Assembly: GCA_013205085.1 (NCBI GenBank)
Contig: JABMLH010000006.1
Coordinates: 62,001 to 126,000 of the forward strand
Origin: Microbacteriaceae bacterium VKM Ac-2854
GTDB lineage: Bacteria; Actinomycetota; Actinomycetes; Actinomycetales; Microbacteriaceae
Length of the DNA: 64,000 bases
Direction of reading: 5' to 3'
Of the stretch, positions 1 to 11,259 are shown in pieces (within the stretch, counting starts at the first letter, position 1; every line of letters begins with the position of its first letter). The notes under the pieces were generated by a model. It saw only the letters and a program-made list of their open reading frames with translations, did no database searches and was not told where the DNA came from. A program made the translations under genes and the position numbers.

Positions 1-629
1 GAGAGTTTCACGTCGAGACGCTCGGCGAGGTAGATGTACTCGTTGAGACGCGTCATCGTCTCCCACAGGTGCTGCTTCTCGAGGTTGAGCGCCGCGTTGT
101 CCTTGCGGAGTTCGTCCTGTCCGTCGTAGAGCGCCTTGATGATCGCGTTCAGGTGCGACTGCGCGCTCTCGTACCGGCGGAAGTAGTCGGCGATCTTGTT
201 GCCGAACGGGATGATCCCGAGGAACTTCTTGCCGATGTTGTCCTCGGACGGGTCGAGGTCTTCGACCGTGCGGCGCAGATCGAGCAGGGTCTGCCCGATC
301 TTCGACCCCTCGGAGAGGCCGCCCTCCTTCAGGGCGCGCACCGGCGTGGCCAACAGGCGATTCGACGAGTCGGCGGCCGTGCGGATGTCGGCGTCACCCA
401 TCGTGCGGATGTCGTTGGCCTTCGCCGCGAACTCGGGGCTCTTCGCCTCAACGCTCATCAGCGAAGCGAGGTAGCCGTCGACCTTGGCCTCGAGTCCGGG
501 CAGCGCCGCCTCGGGCACCTTCGGCGCGATCGACGGCGCCGATGTGGTCGGCACGGCCGCGACCGGCTCGGGCGGAGTGAGCGACAGCGCGCTGGCAGCG
601 GGCGGCGTCAAAGGAGTTGCCTCGGTCAT
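1..629 (-). CDS. TelA-family toxic anion resistance protein (partial, 3' end missing)
   Basis: About 209 N-terminal residues are visible; the C-terminus lies beyond the left edge. After a Pro/Ala-rich tail of about 40 residues the sequence has the TelA pattern: a segment with PVRALKEGG, then a block containing LLDLRRTVEDLDPSEDN, a G-rich stretch with IIPFG, and a long charged helix (residues about 130-209). TelA proteins are cytosolic and often associated with tellurite or cell-envelope stress resistance; the biochemical role is not settled. The start is the ATG at 627-629. The family is clear; the function is inferred from the family. Confidence 0.88.
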   Translation of the reverse strand, partial: MTEATPLTPPAASALSLTPPEPVAAVPTTSAPSIAPKVPEAALPGLEAKVDGYLASLMSVEAKSPEFAAKANDIRTMGDADIRTAADSSNRLLATPVRALKEGGLSEGSKIGQTLLDLRRTVEDLDPSEDNIGKKFLGIIPFGNKIADYFRRYESAQSHLNAIIKALYDGQDELRKDNAALNLEKQHLWETMTRLNEYIYLAERLDVKL

Positions 630-863
630 CGGGGTGTCCTCACGGGTTTTCGACTGGACCCCGTGCGTGCGGGGCGCCGATTGCGAACGAACGTCACCCC
701 ACATCATAGCTCCGCGCACCCCGAGAGAGGGTGGCCGGCGCTGCCGGCGGGATACGGTGTTTCGTGGTGGTTCGTCGCGTTCGCCGCGGGATCTTTCGCG
801 CTGTGGAGTTGTCAAGGTGCGGGCTCGGATGAGCGGGGTGGCGGTGCTTGTGCGGTCGGCTCG

Positions 864-2357
864 TCAGCCGGTGGGTCTGTCGCGTTGTGGGATCGTGCCG
901 TCCAGCGGATTCTTGCTGATCAGTTCCGTGAGCCTCCTTTCCGGATCTGATTCCCTCGGCCGGTACAGGTAGTACCGGGAGCCTTTCCGGAGGATGCGCC
1001 AGTGCTGGTTGTGCAGCAGCAGGTGATGGGCCCGGCAGAGCAAGACCCCTTCTTGCAGGTCGGTCTTGCCGCCGTCCTTCTGCCATTCGTTAATGTGGTG
1101 CGCGTCGCACCAGGACGCGGGCCGGTCGCAGCCGCCCCAGAGGCAGCCGCCGTCACGGGCGGTCATCGCGAGGCGCTGCTTCACCGTGAACAGTCGCTGG
1201 GTGCGGCCGAGGTTCAACACGACACCGTCGTCGGTCATGGTGATCGGCGCGATACCGTCCGCGCACGCGGCGGTACGCACGAACGCCGCGGACACCACAG
1301 CCCGGGAGGTGCCGAGCAAACCCAGTCCGTCATCGGCGGCATCGGCCGCAGGGCCATCGAGCTGGTCGAACCCCTCAGCGTCGACAGTCGCCCCGTCGGG
1401 ACCGGCCGGAGCGAGTTCAGCGGCCCGGATGATCACCGCGACCGGTGCGCCCTGGCGCGGCAGCGCATTCTTGTCCGCAGCGACCGCGATCCGCAGCGCC
1501 GCACCGAACGCGTCGTGCCACAACTGCGGCACCGTCGGCGCATCCTCCGCAGCGGGCTCGTCAGTGAACCGCGGCTGACGCAGGGACGCGGCGACGACGC
1601 CGTCGCAGAGGGTGCGCAGGTTCTCCGCGACATCCGCCGTCAAGAACCCAGACACGCGGTGCATCCCATCCTCGGACGGCCCGACCGTGAGGGAGCGGCG
1701 GGCGAGGTTGCGGCGCTCGCGCGAGAGCACGAGGGTGCGATCCAGGCCGTCGCGACGGTACTTCGCCTCCCGGAACAAGGTCTCCGGTGTCATCGCGCCG
1801 CGGTCGCGGACCTGAAGCAGCAGGTCCCGGAGCGCGCGGGCTAGCGCGTGCCCTGCGACGTCCCGGGTAGGGGCGCCGATCCCGCGGATGATCGCCGCGG
1901 CTCCCGCGGAGGACAGCAGCCCCGCCTCCACGAAGCGCGAGAGCGCAGCGTTCCACCCGGATCCACACGCGCAGAAAGCGCCGCCCGAGCACGCTTCACC
2001 CAGCGGGTCGGCCAGCGGCTCGGTCGGTGTTTCGGCGAGCAGTGTGCCCACTTCGATCGCTCCGGCGGTCTCCCTCTTCGATGCTCCGGTGATCCCGGCG
2101 ATCAGTTCGACCGCGTCCTTCGCCCCGGAACGCTTCGCCAACGACTCCGCACCCAACGCGGAGGTCGAACGTCGCGCGATCTCCGCGCAGACGGCGGCGG
2201 ACGCGACCCCGTGCGCCGTCCCGATCCGACCGAACACCTCAACAAGCTTGAGCGCCTCCTCATCGCGCAGCCCCGCGAGCGATCCGGCTCCCGCCGGGAG
2301 CGGTGCGCCGAGCAGGTCGCTCGCCATCCGCCAGATCTTGTCGCTGAGTGTGTCCAT
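864..2357 (-). CDS. DUF222 / HNH endonuclease domain protein (13E12 repeat type)
   Basis: Protein of about 497 residues with an N-terminal helical DUF222 region (about 1-330) and a C-terminal HNH nuclease motif. The HNH residues are visible in CLWGGCDRPASWCDAHHI followed by LLCRAHHLLLH, with Cys pairs likely to hold a structural zinc. These proteins are abundant, often multicopy, in Actinobacteria; they are predicted nucleases of unknown physiological role and behave like selfish or repeat-spread genes. I chose the ATG at 2357; an in-frame TTG lies at 2393. A truncated relative lies at 56577-57086. The gene is downstream of the rearranged Rhs locus and could be a passenger of that rearrangement. 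Confidence 0.85.
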   Translation of the reverse strand: MDTLSDKIWRMASDLLGAPLPAGAGSLAGLRDEEALKLVEVFGRIGTAHGVASAAVCAEIARRSTSALGAESLAKRSGAKDAVELIAGITGASKRETAGAIEVGTLLAETPTEPLADPLGEACSGGAFCACGSGWNAALSRFVEAGLLSSAGAAAIIRGIGAPTRDVAGHALARALRDLLLQVRDRGAMTPETLFREAKYRRDGLDRTLVLSRERRNLARRSLTVGPSEDGMHRVSGFLTADVAENLRTLCDGVVAASLRQPRFTDEPAAEDAPTVPQLWHDAFGAALRIAVAADKNALPRQGAPVAVIIRAAELAPAGPDGATVDAEGFDQLDGPAADAADDGLGLLGTSRAVVSAAFVRTAACADGIAPITMTDDGVVLNLGRTQRLFTVKQRLAMTARDGGCLWGGCDRPASWCDAHHINEWQKDGGKTDLQEGVLLCRAHHLLLHNQHWRILRKGSRYYLYRPRESDPERRLTELISKNPLDGTIPQRDRPTG

Positions 2358-2551
2358 ACGAACAATGATCGCATCTATCTTCGATTGGGGCAAGCGTCAC
2401 GACGCGCAATCCGCGCCACGATTCGAACCTTTTCGCGACAACACTCCGACAATCCTGACCCCTGGAAGACTCGCGTCAGACCCCATCCGGTCGGACTCGC
2501 CCGATCCGTGACGCACAAGCTGCGTCGCGAAGGGCCCCGTGCGCGACTCCG

Positions 2552-3209
2552 TCACCAGTCGGCCCACTCACGACCCTCTCGGACGGCAACCCGACGTCCC
2601 GCCGATCCGGATACGTCGCCACCACTACGGCGGCCGCTCAGGTCGGTCTTATTGATCGGGTCCGTCGGGTACACGGAGTCGTTGTCGACGCCGCCCTCGA
2701 CCGGGTCGACCTCCAAGAACCGACCCAACGCCAGCACGTACTGCCGCGCGCCCATCTCGATCGTCGCGACCGAATCGAAGTGCTCGAACAGCTTCTGATG
2801 CTGCCCCAACCAGCCATAGTCCGCGTCCGGGCCCGTCTGCGTGTTGGGCCCCGCATCATCCGCGGTCTTCGACCCGATCCGCTTCGACACCGGATCCACC
2901 ACCTGACCGAACGGATCATAGACAGCCACCGCAATCACCGCACCCGACGCGTTCTTCGCCCGAGCACCGCTCCCATCAGCCGTCACGACCACATCGCCAT
3001 GCAGATTCGGATACGACCACAACTCCGCACCCGACACCGGAATCGTCACCAACACACCACCCGGCAACGAAACGTTCCGCTCCTTCACCACCGACGCGCC
3101 ATCCAACACCAGATCCGGCGAATCCGAGCCACCCGTGAACGAATACCGCACCAACTGCGACGCACCCGCCACCGTCTGCGTCCGCGACACCACCCGATCA
3201 AACGCTGGA
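2552..3209 (-). pseudogene. Displaced Rhs tip (orphan copy of the Rhs core end)
   Basis: About 190 codons nearly identical to residues around 1985-2177 of the large Rhs protein at 4040-11065, from [17 protein letters not shown] through the [10 protein letters not shown] and [10 protein letters not shown] boundary motif. After DLSG it carries an unrelated 26-residue tail (starting RRSGGDVSG) and stops, so it has no toxin domain of normal size. Its 5' side is joined in frame to an IS30-type helix-turn-helix remnant at about 3210. It lies downstream of the immunity gene, where displaced tip cassettes of Rhs loci are typically found. It is unlikely to be translated as a functional protein but can recombine with the intact gene. 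Confidence 0.75.
2636..3205. repeat. 570-bp direct repeat of the rhs 3' core, copy 1
   Basis: This stretch aligns without gaps to 4535-5104 with scattered point differences. Both copies begin at GCTCAGGTCGGTCT and end at CACCCGATCAAACGC. It is the displaced copy of the Rhs core end. Confidence 0.85.
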
Positions 3210-3358
3210 CCGTACGAATTCCGGTCACGCTCACGCCACACCACCGTCCGATCCCGGACGATGACCTCACCGATCTCCCGATCGTTCAACCTTCGCCTGA
3301 TCCCGACCGCGATCGCAGCCCGATCCTCAAACGACAACTGCCGACGCACCACCAGCAA
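3210..3358 (-). pseudogene. IS30-family transposase N-terminal remnant
   Basis: About 48 codons with the pattern of the IS30 N-terminal helix-turn-helix: [15 protein letters not shown], then [14 protein letters not shown] and [11 protein letters not shown]. In the family this segment binds the terminal repeats; the DDE catalytic core is absent. The reading frame runs directly into the displaced Rhs fragment. No IS30 terminal inverted repeats were recognised. This suggests an IS30 insertion or recombination helped to build the displaced cassette. Confidence 0.6.
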
Positions 3359-3406
3359 CCCCCTTCCGTTGGCGCGACGCTATGACACCGCCTCGCCCTG
3401 CTGCCG

Positions 3407-4033
3407 CTATTCGTCCTCCGCTTGCGCGAACTCCGACCAGCCCTGCCCCTGCATCAGCCGGAGCGACCCGCCACGTGTCGGAACCAGCGCCACCGATAAG
3501 CCCACATACTCCAACTGTTCGATCAGGGACCCAAGAGATACATCTGCACCCGCGACGAACCACTCGAGAGTCTCGTCAATGTATCCGAGACTATCCGGGT
3601 CAACGAGCGATCCCCCAGGCCCATTCGCAAGAGCGCCGACAACCATCTGTCTGAGGGCATCGACCGACGAGACCCGCCCCCATCCGTAGTCCGACATCTC
3701 CTCCTCCGGGCCCTCGAACTCACCGAACAAGCGGCGCCGCACTATCGGGACTATATTCTCCGGAGCAAAATCGAGTTTCCACCGCACGACGATGCTTTCG
3801 AAGCTGCCATCATTCGACGACACGAAGACGTGGTCATCCCACTCCCCGTCCAGTCTCGCACCGATCGGTATTCGTCTCGGCCAGAAGGACAATACATAAC
3901 CGACGTAGGTCTCCTTCCGCCGCGGCCAATGACGGACATTAACCATCTTTGAGAAAAGGACGATCGCACCGGCGGCCGGACCCGCTTTGATTCGCGCAAC
4001 GTAGTGATCAGCTTTTTCCACTTTACAACCCAT
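3407..4033 (-). CDS. Probable immunity protein for the Rhs toxin
   Basis: A 208-residue soluble protein, acidic at its C-terminus, with no signal peptide or membrane segment. I do not recognise its family. It starts 6 nt after the rhs stop codon (stop 4040-4042, ATG at 4031-4033), so it is very probably co-translated with it. Position directly behind a polymorphic toxin gene, size, and AT-richer composition than the rhs core are what is expected of a cognate immunity gene. Inhibition of the Rhs C-terminal toxin is therefore inferred from context only. It is followed by the IS30/Rhs remnant, the usual place for displaced toxin-immunity cassettes. Confidence 0.68.
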   Translation of the reverse strand: MGCKVEKADHYVARIKAGPAAGAIVLFSKMVNVRHWPRRKETYVGYVLSFWPRRIPIGARLDGEWDDHVFVSSNDGSFESIVVRWKLDFAPENIVPIVRRRLFGEFEGPEEEMSDYGWGRVSSVDALRQMVVGALANGPGGSLVDPDSLGYIDETLEWFVAGADVSLGSLIEQLEYVGLSVALVPTRGGSLRLMQGQGWSEFAQAEDE

Positions 4034-4039
4034 CTCGGT

Positions 4040-7000
4040 TCATCGAATTCGGAGAAAGACGTGGTAGTTGTGACCAACGACGGCTCGGCCGAAGTTGGCC
4101 TTGTTGAAACCACCGATCTGCGAGCGCCCTGGCGCGCGATAAGTATAACCTCGAACCGACTGCCGCATTCTCTGCCCGCTAGACGCCCCACCGGGACGAG
4201 GAATCTGTCTGCCTCGTGACCAAATTCGCCCAGCAATAGCAACAGCCGCCGGACTCCGACTGAACGTCTGGCTTTGCTTCAGCACCATGGCGCCGTCCGT
4301 GATGCGGACATACGATCGAGCGCCATTCAGGATCCGACCGGCTTCCATCGCCACCGCCCCGCCGCGCACTGCGCCACCGCCCGGAATAAAGGTCACTGCC
4401 AACCAGAGCACCTGCACGCCTATGTCCATTTGCTGCTTCGAGTATTTCAGCTCGCAACTTGCCGCGGAGTAGCTCAGGCTCGCACCACAGGAGAGCGCAC
4501 TGCCTCCGGATGATGCGTAGTCGCTGACGTTCCCGCTCAGGTCGGTCTGATTGATCGGGTCCGTCGGGTACACGTAGTCGTTGTCGACGCCGCCCTCGAC
4601 CGGGTCGACCTCCAAGAACCGACCCAACGCCGGCACGTACTGCCGCGCCCCCATCTCGATCGTCGCGACCGAATCGAAGTGCTCGAACAGCTTCTGATGC
4701 TGACCCAACCAGCCGTAATCCGCATCCGTACTCGTCTGTGTGTTCAACCCCGCATCATCCGCGGTCTTCGACCCGATCCGCTTCGAAACCGGATCCACCA
4801 CCTGACCGAACGGGTCGTACAACGCCACCGGAATCACCGCACCCGACGCGTTCTTCGCCCGAGCCCCGTTCCCGTCCGCCGTCACGACCACATCGCCATG
4901 CAGATTCGGATACGACCACAACTCCGCACCCGACACCGGAATCGTCACCAACACACCACCCGGCAACGAAACGTTCCGCTCCTTCACCACCGACGCGCCA
5001 TCCAACACCAGATCCGGCGTATCCGACGAACCCGTGAACGAATACCGCACCGACTGCGACGCACCCGCCACCGTCTGCGTCCGCGACACCACCCGATCAA
5101 ACGCATCCCGCGCATACGACACACCACCCGCAACACCCGGCAGCGACGTACCCACATGCCGATCCGCCGAGTCGTACTTCAACGACTGACCCGCCAACAA
5201 CGTCGTGTTACCACCACCGTCATACGCGAGCTCCGAACCCACAACGCCCACAGCCGCGAGCCCATCAGCGACCGGATTCAGATCATCCAATGCACCCGCC
5301 CCGGCACCCGAGACGGACGATGACATCAAGCGATCCGCCGCGTCATAGCAATACGTCGTCGCCACCGTGGTCGAGACGCCGCCCACGGTCCGCACATCCG
5401 ACATCCCCGAACGGTTCCCGTTCTTGAACGCCGACGACGCCGCGCCCGCCGGGCAGGACGCCGCAGCTGGTGCGAATGAATACGTCAACACGTGGTTCGG
5501 GATCGTCGCCTTCACCAGACGACCCGCCGCGTCGAACTGGTAACTCGACGACGACACCGCCGAGCCATCGGCCAACGCCTCCTGCACGATGCGACCCGAC
5601 TGCGAACGCACCACCGTGTCCGTCACCGCAGCACCCGACGCGAACGACCACGTCATCGCCGTCTGCGCACCAGCCGCGTTTCGCGCGATACCGCCCAGCG
5701 AAGTGCCGTTTCCGGCACCGGCCGCCGGATACGTAATGCCTGAGATCGTGCCGCTGTTCAGCGCGCCGTTGGTGTTCACGTAGCTGACGCGGGCCATCTC
5801 CTGCCCGTTGTCCTTCACAACCACCAGTCGACTATCGACGTCGTACGCGAACTCCTGGGTCGCCGTGTACGTACCCTGCTTGACCACCGATTTCGTGATC
5901 CGACCGGGGCGATCGTAACTCGTTGTGGTTGTCGTTCCCCAGACATCCGTGTAAGCGATGCCTCGACCGAGGAGGTCGGTCGTTGTGGTGACCTTTCCCG
6001 TCGAGCCGGTCGTCACCGCGGACGTGTCCGTGACACTCGTCACGAGCGGATTACCCGTCGGCGCGCCCGTCGCGGCGTAGGCACCGGTATCGGTGTACGC
6101 GTTCGTGACCGTCCGTGCCGGCGTCGTCCCCGCCTTGGGATACGTGACGGTCTTGACCCGACCACGGGCGTCGAAGGTGGAACACGTCCAGCCTTCGTCT
6201 CCCGTCTGCCAGGTGCCGACTACTCGACCCATCGCGTCGGAAATTGCGCGTGACTCCACGGGAGTGCCGGTCGAGGGCGTCGCGGAGATCGACTTCTTCA
6301 CGCCCCCGTATTGAGGCGCAGTGAGCGGCAGGTCGCAGACCTGCGTCGTCAGGCTCAGCTCAGAACCGTAGCCGCCCGTGTTGCTGTAGTACTCGTACCG
6401 TGAGGCTCCGCCGCTGGGCATCGTCTTGCTCACCCGGCGCAGGTAGCTGGTATCGGGCTCGTACGCGGTCACTGTCGTGAGGTTCAAGCCACCCGGATCG
6501 ACGGTGCTCGAGTCGGCCATACCGAGCCACGGCTTCGAGTAGAGCGTGGACGAGGTAGCCGGCTTGACGGCATCGGCCACCGAGCTGGAATCCTCGGTCC
6601 GACTCGACGTCGCGAGGCCGTAGTCCGGTTTGAGGGCGGTTCCGGGCACGACGGAGAAGTCCGCTGCCCCCGGCGCCTTCCAGTCGAGCCGCAGCGTGGC
6701 GTCGCCGCCGTTCTCCAGGTAGTCGAGGCGGATCGGCACGGTCAGCGGAGCGCCGGGCTTCACCTCGAAGAAGGTGGTCGAGAAGGCGGGAGCCTGCACC
6801 ATCCAGTTGTCCAGACGCGGCACGTCGTCGATCCAGAGCCGAGTCCCGTCATCGGCCCACGTACGCAAGTCGTACGTGCCGGGGCCGGGGAAGGTGATCG
6901 TGCCGGTGTAACGCGCGGTGAAGGCGTCGCCCGTGATGCCGGCGGGTGCGGACGTGCCAGGCCAGGCCCGGTCGATCGATCCGCCCGCTCCCTCACCCAA

Positions 7001-10000
7001 TCCGAAGGCCGTCGGCACGCCGGTGAGTTGGTTGTTCGGATAGTAGCTCGCGTTCAGGCCTTGCATGCCTTCGTCGTAGTTCGTCGTCGATGTTGCGACC
7101 TTGATCGCACAGTTCGTCAACGGCACGGGATTGTTGCCGTCGAAGCAATTCGACGGTCCCGGCCCGTAGCTGCCGACGGCGCGATCACTCGTGTCGTACG
7201 CCGTCGTGGATTTGAGACCTTGCGCGTTCAGGGTCCAGAGCGATTGGTCCTTCGCGTTCCACTGCGTCGTCGAGGTGAGTCCCGTCGCCGAGGTCGTGCT
7301 CGTCGCCCGAAGGTCCGCATCGATCGTCACGGTGCTCGCGGCGCCCGTGAACGCGGCGCCTGCGGCGTCCGTGAGTCCCGTTGCACGCACCTCGGTCGTG
7401 GCCTCGACCCCCGGAGAAGCGGGGATGTACGTGTATTTCTTCTCCGGCTTGAGTGCCGCCGTGAGGCCATCCGGTGCCGCCAGTGCGACCCGAGTGGCCC
7501 GATTCTGCTCGTCGTAGCCGATATCGATGCGGTTGGTCTCGCCCAACGTGACCGGCGCGAGTGCGGCGGTCTTGTATGCGAGCCAGTCGTTCATCAGGCT
7601 GTCGCGGACGATGTACAGGCGCCCCTTCTCGTCGTAGATGAACGACGAGACTTCGTTGCCCGGGTCTACGATCCGGGTCACGTTGCCCTTCTTATCGAAG
7701 TAGATCGACGTGTCGTCGACGGGGCCGGGCTTGTCACCCGGATAAAGGACGCGGCAGAGCGTGCCCTTGGTCGCCGCCGGATAGTTCTCACCGTCGGTCG
7801 GGCAGATATTGGTGGTGCCTGGATAGTAGTCGGATGCGGTGAGCCCCGCTTCTGCCAGAGATTCGCCGGAGTAGACGAACTTGACCGATCTCGTGTAGAC
7901 GCCGGATCCGTTCGTCGTTTCGCTCAGCGGGTCCGACACGGTGTCGACCAGATTGGTCGGCAGGTTGTCGTCGGCCACCTTGGGCCGGTACCTCACGATC
8001 GGTGCAACGGGCTTCTTCGCGTTGTCCGGCGATGTAACCGTCTTGACCGATCCGTCGGCGTTGAAGAGGGTCACGATTCCGGCGGCATCGGCGAAGGAGA
8101 GCTGGTTGTTCGCGTCGAACGTGACGATCCCACCCTCGCCGGCAGGCGGTGTGTAACCCCCATCGGTCTTCTTGGTGTAGATGTGCGGGCCGCCGTAGAC
8201 ATCGGTGAAGGTGACGGAGCCTTCCTTCACTTGCGCTGCGACGTAGGACTGGATGTCCCCCGCCATCGCGTAGGACGACGACCAGCCACCGGGCAGGATC
8301 GGGGCGGACACGGTCAGCCAGTCGGCCGGGATCAGGCTCTGTTCAGTCGTCCCCGCTTTGCGGATCCAGACTTTGAAGGCCGCGTCGCCCCCGTTCTCGA
8401 AATACTTGACCTCGAACGGCGTGGACCCCTCCTTCAGATCGAAGGCGGAACCCCACACCGGGCCTTCGGACCCGACGTTCCAGGTATTCACCACGGTCGA
8501 CTTGTCCACGTTGATCAAAGCGCCGTCGTCGCGAGTCACACCGAGTTCGTAGCGACCAGCGGTCGCCGTGGTCGCCCGGAGATAGCCGGTCCACTTGGCC
8601 ATGAAGTGGTCGGGAGTGACACCGGTGCCCGGCGCGCCCGACCCCCAGTCGAAGTTCAACTGCGAATCGGTTCGCTGCAGCACCTGCTTGATCTTGGTGC
8701 CGTCGTTGAGGGTGATGTTGGGTACGCCGTCGCCCTCGTAGGTGTAGTAGCTGCCGTTGAGGCCGAGGTTGCTCGATTTCTGCGAGTTGTAGACGAAGTT
8801 CATCCCCATCGAGCCGCCGAGCGTCGAGACGGACGGCGAGGCGAAATTCATCGCGACATTGCCGTTCGCGAGGTTGACGGTGACCGGGCCGGCGGAATCG
8901 ACCGGAGCGGGCCCCGGTGCGGTGACGCGCTGATTGATCGTGAGCCGATTGGTCATCGGATACGCCCACTCATCGACGTCGTCCTTCGTGAGAACCGTCC
9001 ACGTGTACGTATTGCCGTCCTGAAGAACGTTCGGCGGCACCGTATACGTCGGGGTATTGATCCACCCCGAGTTGATGACCTGGCCCGTGGTGGCGTCGGG
9101 TCCCGTAGCGATTCGGAAGGCGTAGCTGAAGCCGACCCCGTCCGGATGACTGCCGACCGGAACCGAAAGCGTCGGCGTCGTCGTCGCGACCACGGCTTTA
9201 TCGATCGGGCTCGCGTTGGCCGTGTCGATGGCGGCGGGCCTGGCGGTGGTGAAGCAGAAGACGGGGCTGACCTGAAGGCTAGACGTACCGAGTACGCCTT
9301 CCGTGCCATCCGTGACCCACTGACGCCAGCAATATCGTGTGCCAGGCTTGAGTTTTCCGGGCGGGATCTTCGGCTCGACGGTCGATGTCCATCCCGAGTC
9401 GTACACAGTGCCGACGTCGGGGTTGTCTGTCTCGCTCACCCGGAACAGGTAGTTGAGTCCTGACCCCAGCGGATCGCTCGTCCCATCCACTCGCAGCTTC
9501 GTCGTGACGCTCTGACGGGTCCAGTCGGGCCCCGGGTAGGGGTTCCAGCCCGCCCGCGGGTAGTCGACCCACTGGACGAACAGCTGGGTGTCGATCCAAC
9601 GGTACGAGTACACGCCGGGCCGTTCGTCACCTCCGAGAAGAAGGTTCATCCCTGACTGGCGGTTGCCAACCCATTCGGCGATCTTGCGCCCAAGCGGATC
9701 AGCGAAACCGGTCTCATCGGTGTCGATCTCGTCGATCTGCAACGTCGCGAGCTGAGCGCCGGCCGCATTGAACCCGGTGCCAACCGCGTCATGTACGCCG
9801 CCGGAGTACGAGCCGGTCGTCCCGTCGAGGATATTCACCACGGCGATATCCGCGCCCAGAATGTGTTTCCCGAAGAACTGCTCGTAGTTGTAGTGCACGA
9901 GCGAGCGGTAGACGCCGGATTGATTCGTGTTACCCACCTGGGTCATGCCCCGGTTCACTTGACCGTTGCTCTTGTACGCCGTGACGTCGGCCGTCGCCGA

Positions 10001-11065
10001 AGGCGTTTGGGTCGACGGGTCGACGTAGACCGGGTACACCCGCTTCGGATCCTCGAGCCAGGCTCGGCTCGGGCTGAGCGTCAAGAGTGTCTTCTGCCCT
10101 TGCCTCAGGATCGTGAGCCGACTCGTCGCTTCGGCGTCTGCCTTGCTCGCGTCGCCTGACGAGTCCCACATGATCGGCGCCGGCATCGAGTAGACGACCG
10201 TTCCGGCACCATCGGAAAAGAGCACGCTGCCGAATTCGTCTTTCGTCGCGGTGAGGCCCGGTGCGTCGATCTCCCAGGTCCAGGCGGAATCGCCTCGCGC
10301 CGGCAGGCTGTTCAGGCGGAAGGCTTCCTTCACGCCGGCGGACGTCACGTCATAGGTCAGATCGATGTCCGGAAACACGGAGCGGTATTCGAGGTGACTC
10401 TTCGACTCGGTGTCCGCCCAGGGCGCGAGGTCGCGCTCCAGGGCGGATCCCGCGGCACCTCGCAGGGTGAATCCGAGCTTCTTGCCATCTTTGGTGAACT
10501 CGACGACGTTGCGCGAGTTCGCCTTCTCCGCGAAAACCGGAGCGAGCGGGTGCGTCTGGACTTCCGCCCCTCCCTGCCCCAGCCAGGCAAGAGAACCGGT
10601 CGAGTCGAGTTCGGTCTCGATCGGGACCCAATCGCCGTCCTCATCTTCCACATTGATCGGCACCGGCGACAACGCGGTCACCTTGGAGGCACCGTCCGCC
10701 TCATAGGTCGTGGAGAACTCATCACGAGCGACAACCGTCGCATCCTCTGTGTCGAAGTCCTCGACGGCACCTGCAGCGGCCTCGGCGTTCGCGTCCGGAT
10801 CGACGTCAGCCGGGCTCGGCTCGACAACCGGCGGAACTGTAGGAACCGCGGAGGGTTCCGGGGTGAGCGGCGACAGCTCCGGTTCCAGCGCCGGCTCGGA
10901 GACCTCCTGCGGAAGCACGCTCGGCTCGCTGAATTCGCCAGCGGTGTCACTCGGGGCGAACTCGATCGCCTGGGCGACGTTCGCGTCGATGAGGGAAATG
11001 GTGAGGACGGCGGCGAGAAGGATGCCCATCGTGGGCATGGCTCGGCGTCGGGCGCGACGGAACAC
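4040..11065 (-). CDS. Secreted Rhs/YD-repeat polymorphic toxin with two PA14 domains
   Basis: A 2341-residue protein. Residues 1-34 form a Sec signal peptide (Arg-rich start, then [12 protein letters not shown], cleavage near AQA). After an acidic Pro/Glu linker there is a DNRLRE-like region and two fibronectin-like segments (about 500-720), PA14 domain 1 (about 767-915), YD repeats, PA14 domain 2 (about 1333-1475), then further YD repeats to about 2170. The core ends at [10 protein letters not shown] (about 2177). The last 164 residues are the variable C-terminal toxin, with [11 protein letters not shown] and [18 protein letters not shown]; the fold is not identified. PA14 suggests carbohydrate or cell-wall binding. 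Export is by Sec, as in Gram-positive Rhs/WapA-type proteins. GTG start at 11065 with AGGAG 8 nt upstream. The adjacent small gene is the likely immunity factor. Confidence 0.9.
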   Translation of the reverse strand: MFRRARRRAMPTMGILLAAVLTISLIDANVAQAIEFAPSDTAGEFSEPSVLPQEVSEPALEPELSPLTPEPSAVPTVPPVVEPSPADVDPDANAEAAAGAVEDFDTEDATVVARDEFSTTYEADGASKVTALSPVPINVEDEDGDWVPIETELDSTGSLAWLGQGGAEVQTHPLAPVFAEKANSRNVVEFTKDGKKLGFTLRGAAGSALERDLAPWADTESKSHLEYRSVFPDIDLTYDVTSAGVKEAFRLNSLPARGDSAWTWEIDAPGLTATKDEFGSVLFSDGAGTVVYSMPAPIMWDSSGDASKADAEATSRLTILRQGQKTLLTLSPSRAWLEDPKRVYPVYVDPSTQTPSATADVTAYKSNGQVNRGMTQVGNTNQSGVYRSLVHYNYEQFFGKHILGADIAVVNILDGTTGSYSGGVHDAVGTGFNAAGAQLATLQIDEIDTDETGFADPLGRKIAEWVGNRQSGMNLLLGGDERPGVYSYRWIDTQLFVQWVDYPRAGWNPYPGPDWTRQSVTTKLRVDGTSDPLGSGLNYLFRVSETDNPDVGTVYDSGWTSTVEPKIPPGKLKPGTRYCWRQWVTDGTEGVLGTSSLQVSPVFCFTTARPAAIDTANASPIDKAVVATTTPTLSVPVGSHPDGVGFSYAFRIATGPDATTGQVINSGWINTPTYTVPPNVLQDGNTYTWTVLTKDDVDEWAYPMTNRLTINQRVTAPGPAPVDSAGPVTVNLANGNVAMNFASPSVSTLGGSMGMNFVYNSQKSSNLGLNGSYYTYEGDGVPNITLNDGTKIKQVLQRTDSQLNFDWGSGAPGTGVTPDHFMAKWTGYLRATTATAGRYELGVTRDDGALINVDKSTVVNTWNVGSEGPVWGSAFDLKEGSTPFEVKYFENGGDAAFKVWIRKAGTTEQSLIPADWLTVSAPILPGGWSSSYAMAGDIQSYVAAQVKEGSVTFTDVYGGPHIYTKKTDGGYTPPAGEGGIVTFDANNQLSFADAAGIVTLFNADGSVKTVTSPDNAKKPVAPIVRYRPKVADDNLPTNLVDTVSDPLSETTNGSGVYTRSVKFVYSGESLAEAGLTASDYYPGTTNICPTDGENYPAATKGTLCRVLYPGDKPGPVDDTSIYFDKKGNVTRIVDPGNEVSSFIYDEKGRLYIVRDSLMNDWLAYKTAALAPVTLGETNRIDIGYDEQNRATRVALAAPDGLTAALKPEKKYTYIPASPGVEATTEVRATGLTDAAGAAFTGAASTVTIDADLRATSTTSATGLTSTTQWNAKDQSLWTLNAQGLKSTTAYDTSDRAVGSYGPGPSNCFDGNNPVPLTNCAIKVATSTTNYDEGMQGLNASYYPNNQLTGVPTAFGLGEGAGGSIDRAWPGTSAPAGITGDAFTARYTGTITFPGPGTYDLRTWADDGTRLWIDDVPRLDNWMVQAPAFSTTFFEVKPGAPLTVPIRLDYLENGGDATLRLDWKAPGAADFSVVPGTALKPDYGLATSSRTEDSSSVADAVKPATSSTLYSKPWLGMADSSTVDPGGLNLTTVTAYEPDTSYLRRVSKTMPSGGASRYEYYSNTGGYGSELSLTTQVCDLPLTAPQYGGVKKSISATPSTGTPVESRAISDAMGRVVGTWQTGDEGWTCSTFDARGRVKTVTYPKAGTTPARTVTNAYTDTGAYAATGAPTGNPLVTSVTDTSAVTTGSTGKVTTTTDLLGRGIAYTDVWGTTTTTSYDRPGRITKSVVKQGTYTATQEFAYDVDSRLVVVKDNGQEMARVSYVNTNGALNSGTISGITYPAAGAGNGTSLGGIARNAAGAQTAMTWSFASGAAVTDTVVRSQSGRIVQEALADGSAVSSSSYQFDAAGRLVKATIPNHVLTYSFAPAAASCPAGAASSAFKNGNRSGMSDVRTVGGVSTTVATTYCYDAADRLMSSSVSGAGAGALDDLNPVADGLAAVGVVGSELAYDGGGNTTLLAGQSLKYDSADRHVGTSLPGVAGGVSYARDAFDRVVSRTQTVAGASQSVRYSFTGSSDTPDLVLDGASVVKERNVSLPGGVLVTIPVSGAELWSYPNLHGDVVVTADGNGARAKNASGAVIPVALYDPFGQVVDPVSKRIGSKTADDAGLNTQTSTDADYGWLGQHQKLFEHFDSVATIEMGARQYVPALGRFLEVDPVEGGVDNDYVYPTDPINQTDLSGNVSDYASSGGSALSCGASLSYSAASCELKYSKQQMDIGVQVLWLAVTFIPGGGAVRGGAVAMEAGRILNGARSYVRITDGAMVLKQSQTFSRSPAAVAIAGRIWSRGRQIPRPGGASSGQRMRQSVRGYTYRAPGRSQIGGFNKANFGRAVVGHNYHVFLRIR
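4535..5104. repeat. 570-bp direct repeat of the rhs 3' core, copy 2 (in the intact gene)
   Basis: This is the part of the intact rhs gene just upstream of the toxin-encoding segment, and it matches 2636-3205. Homologous recombination between the copies would delete the toxin tip and immunity gene together. Confidence 0.85.
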
Positions 11066-11132
11066 GGCGGAACTCCTGGATGCAAAGAGAGGACTCCTCG
11101 GAAAAGGGTCCGCGCTACTCTATTCCAGACAA

Positions 11133-11161
11133 ATTCTCAGGTTACTACGGGCGCGTAACAA
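11133..11161 (-). promoter_or_regulatory. Possible sigma-70-type promoter for rhs
   Basis: On the minus strand TTGTTA and GAGAAT are separated by 17 nt, about 70 nt upstream of the rhs GTG, within a locally AT-rich stretch. The fit to consensus is only moderate and the call rests on spacing and location. Confidence 0.3.
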
Positions 11162-11259
11162 TATTGAGCCCACGTCATTTACGACGCCACATGCACCGCG
11201 CGCGCCAGCTCTGACAATCGGATGCGCGCAACCGTGCCGCCGTCCCCTAGCATGCGAAC

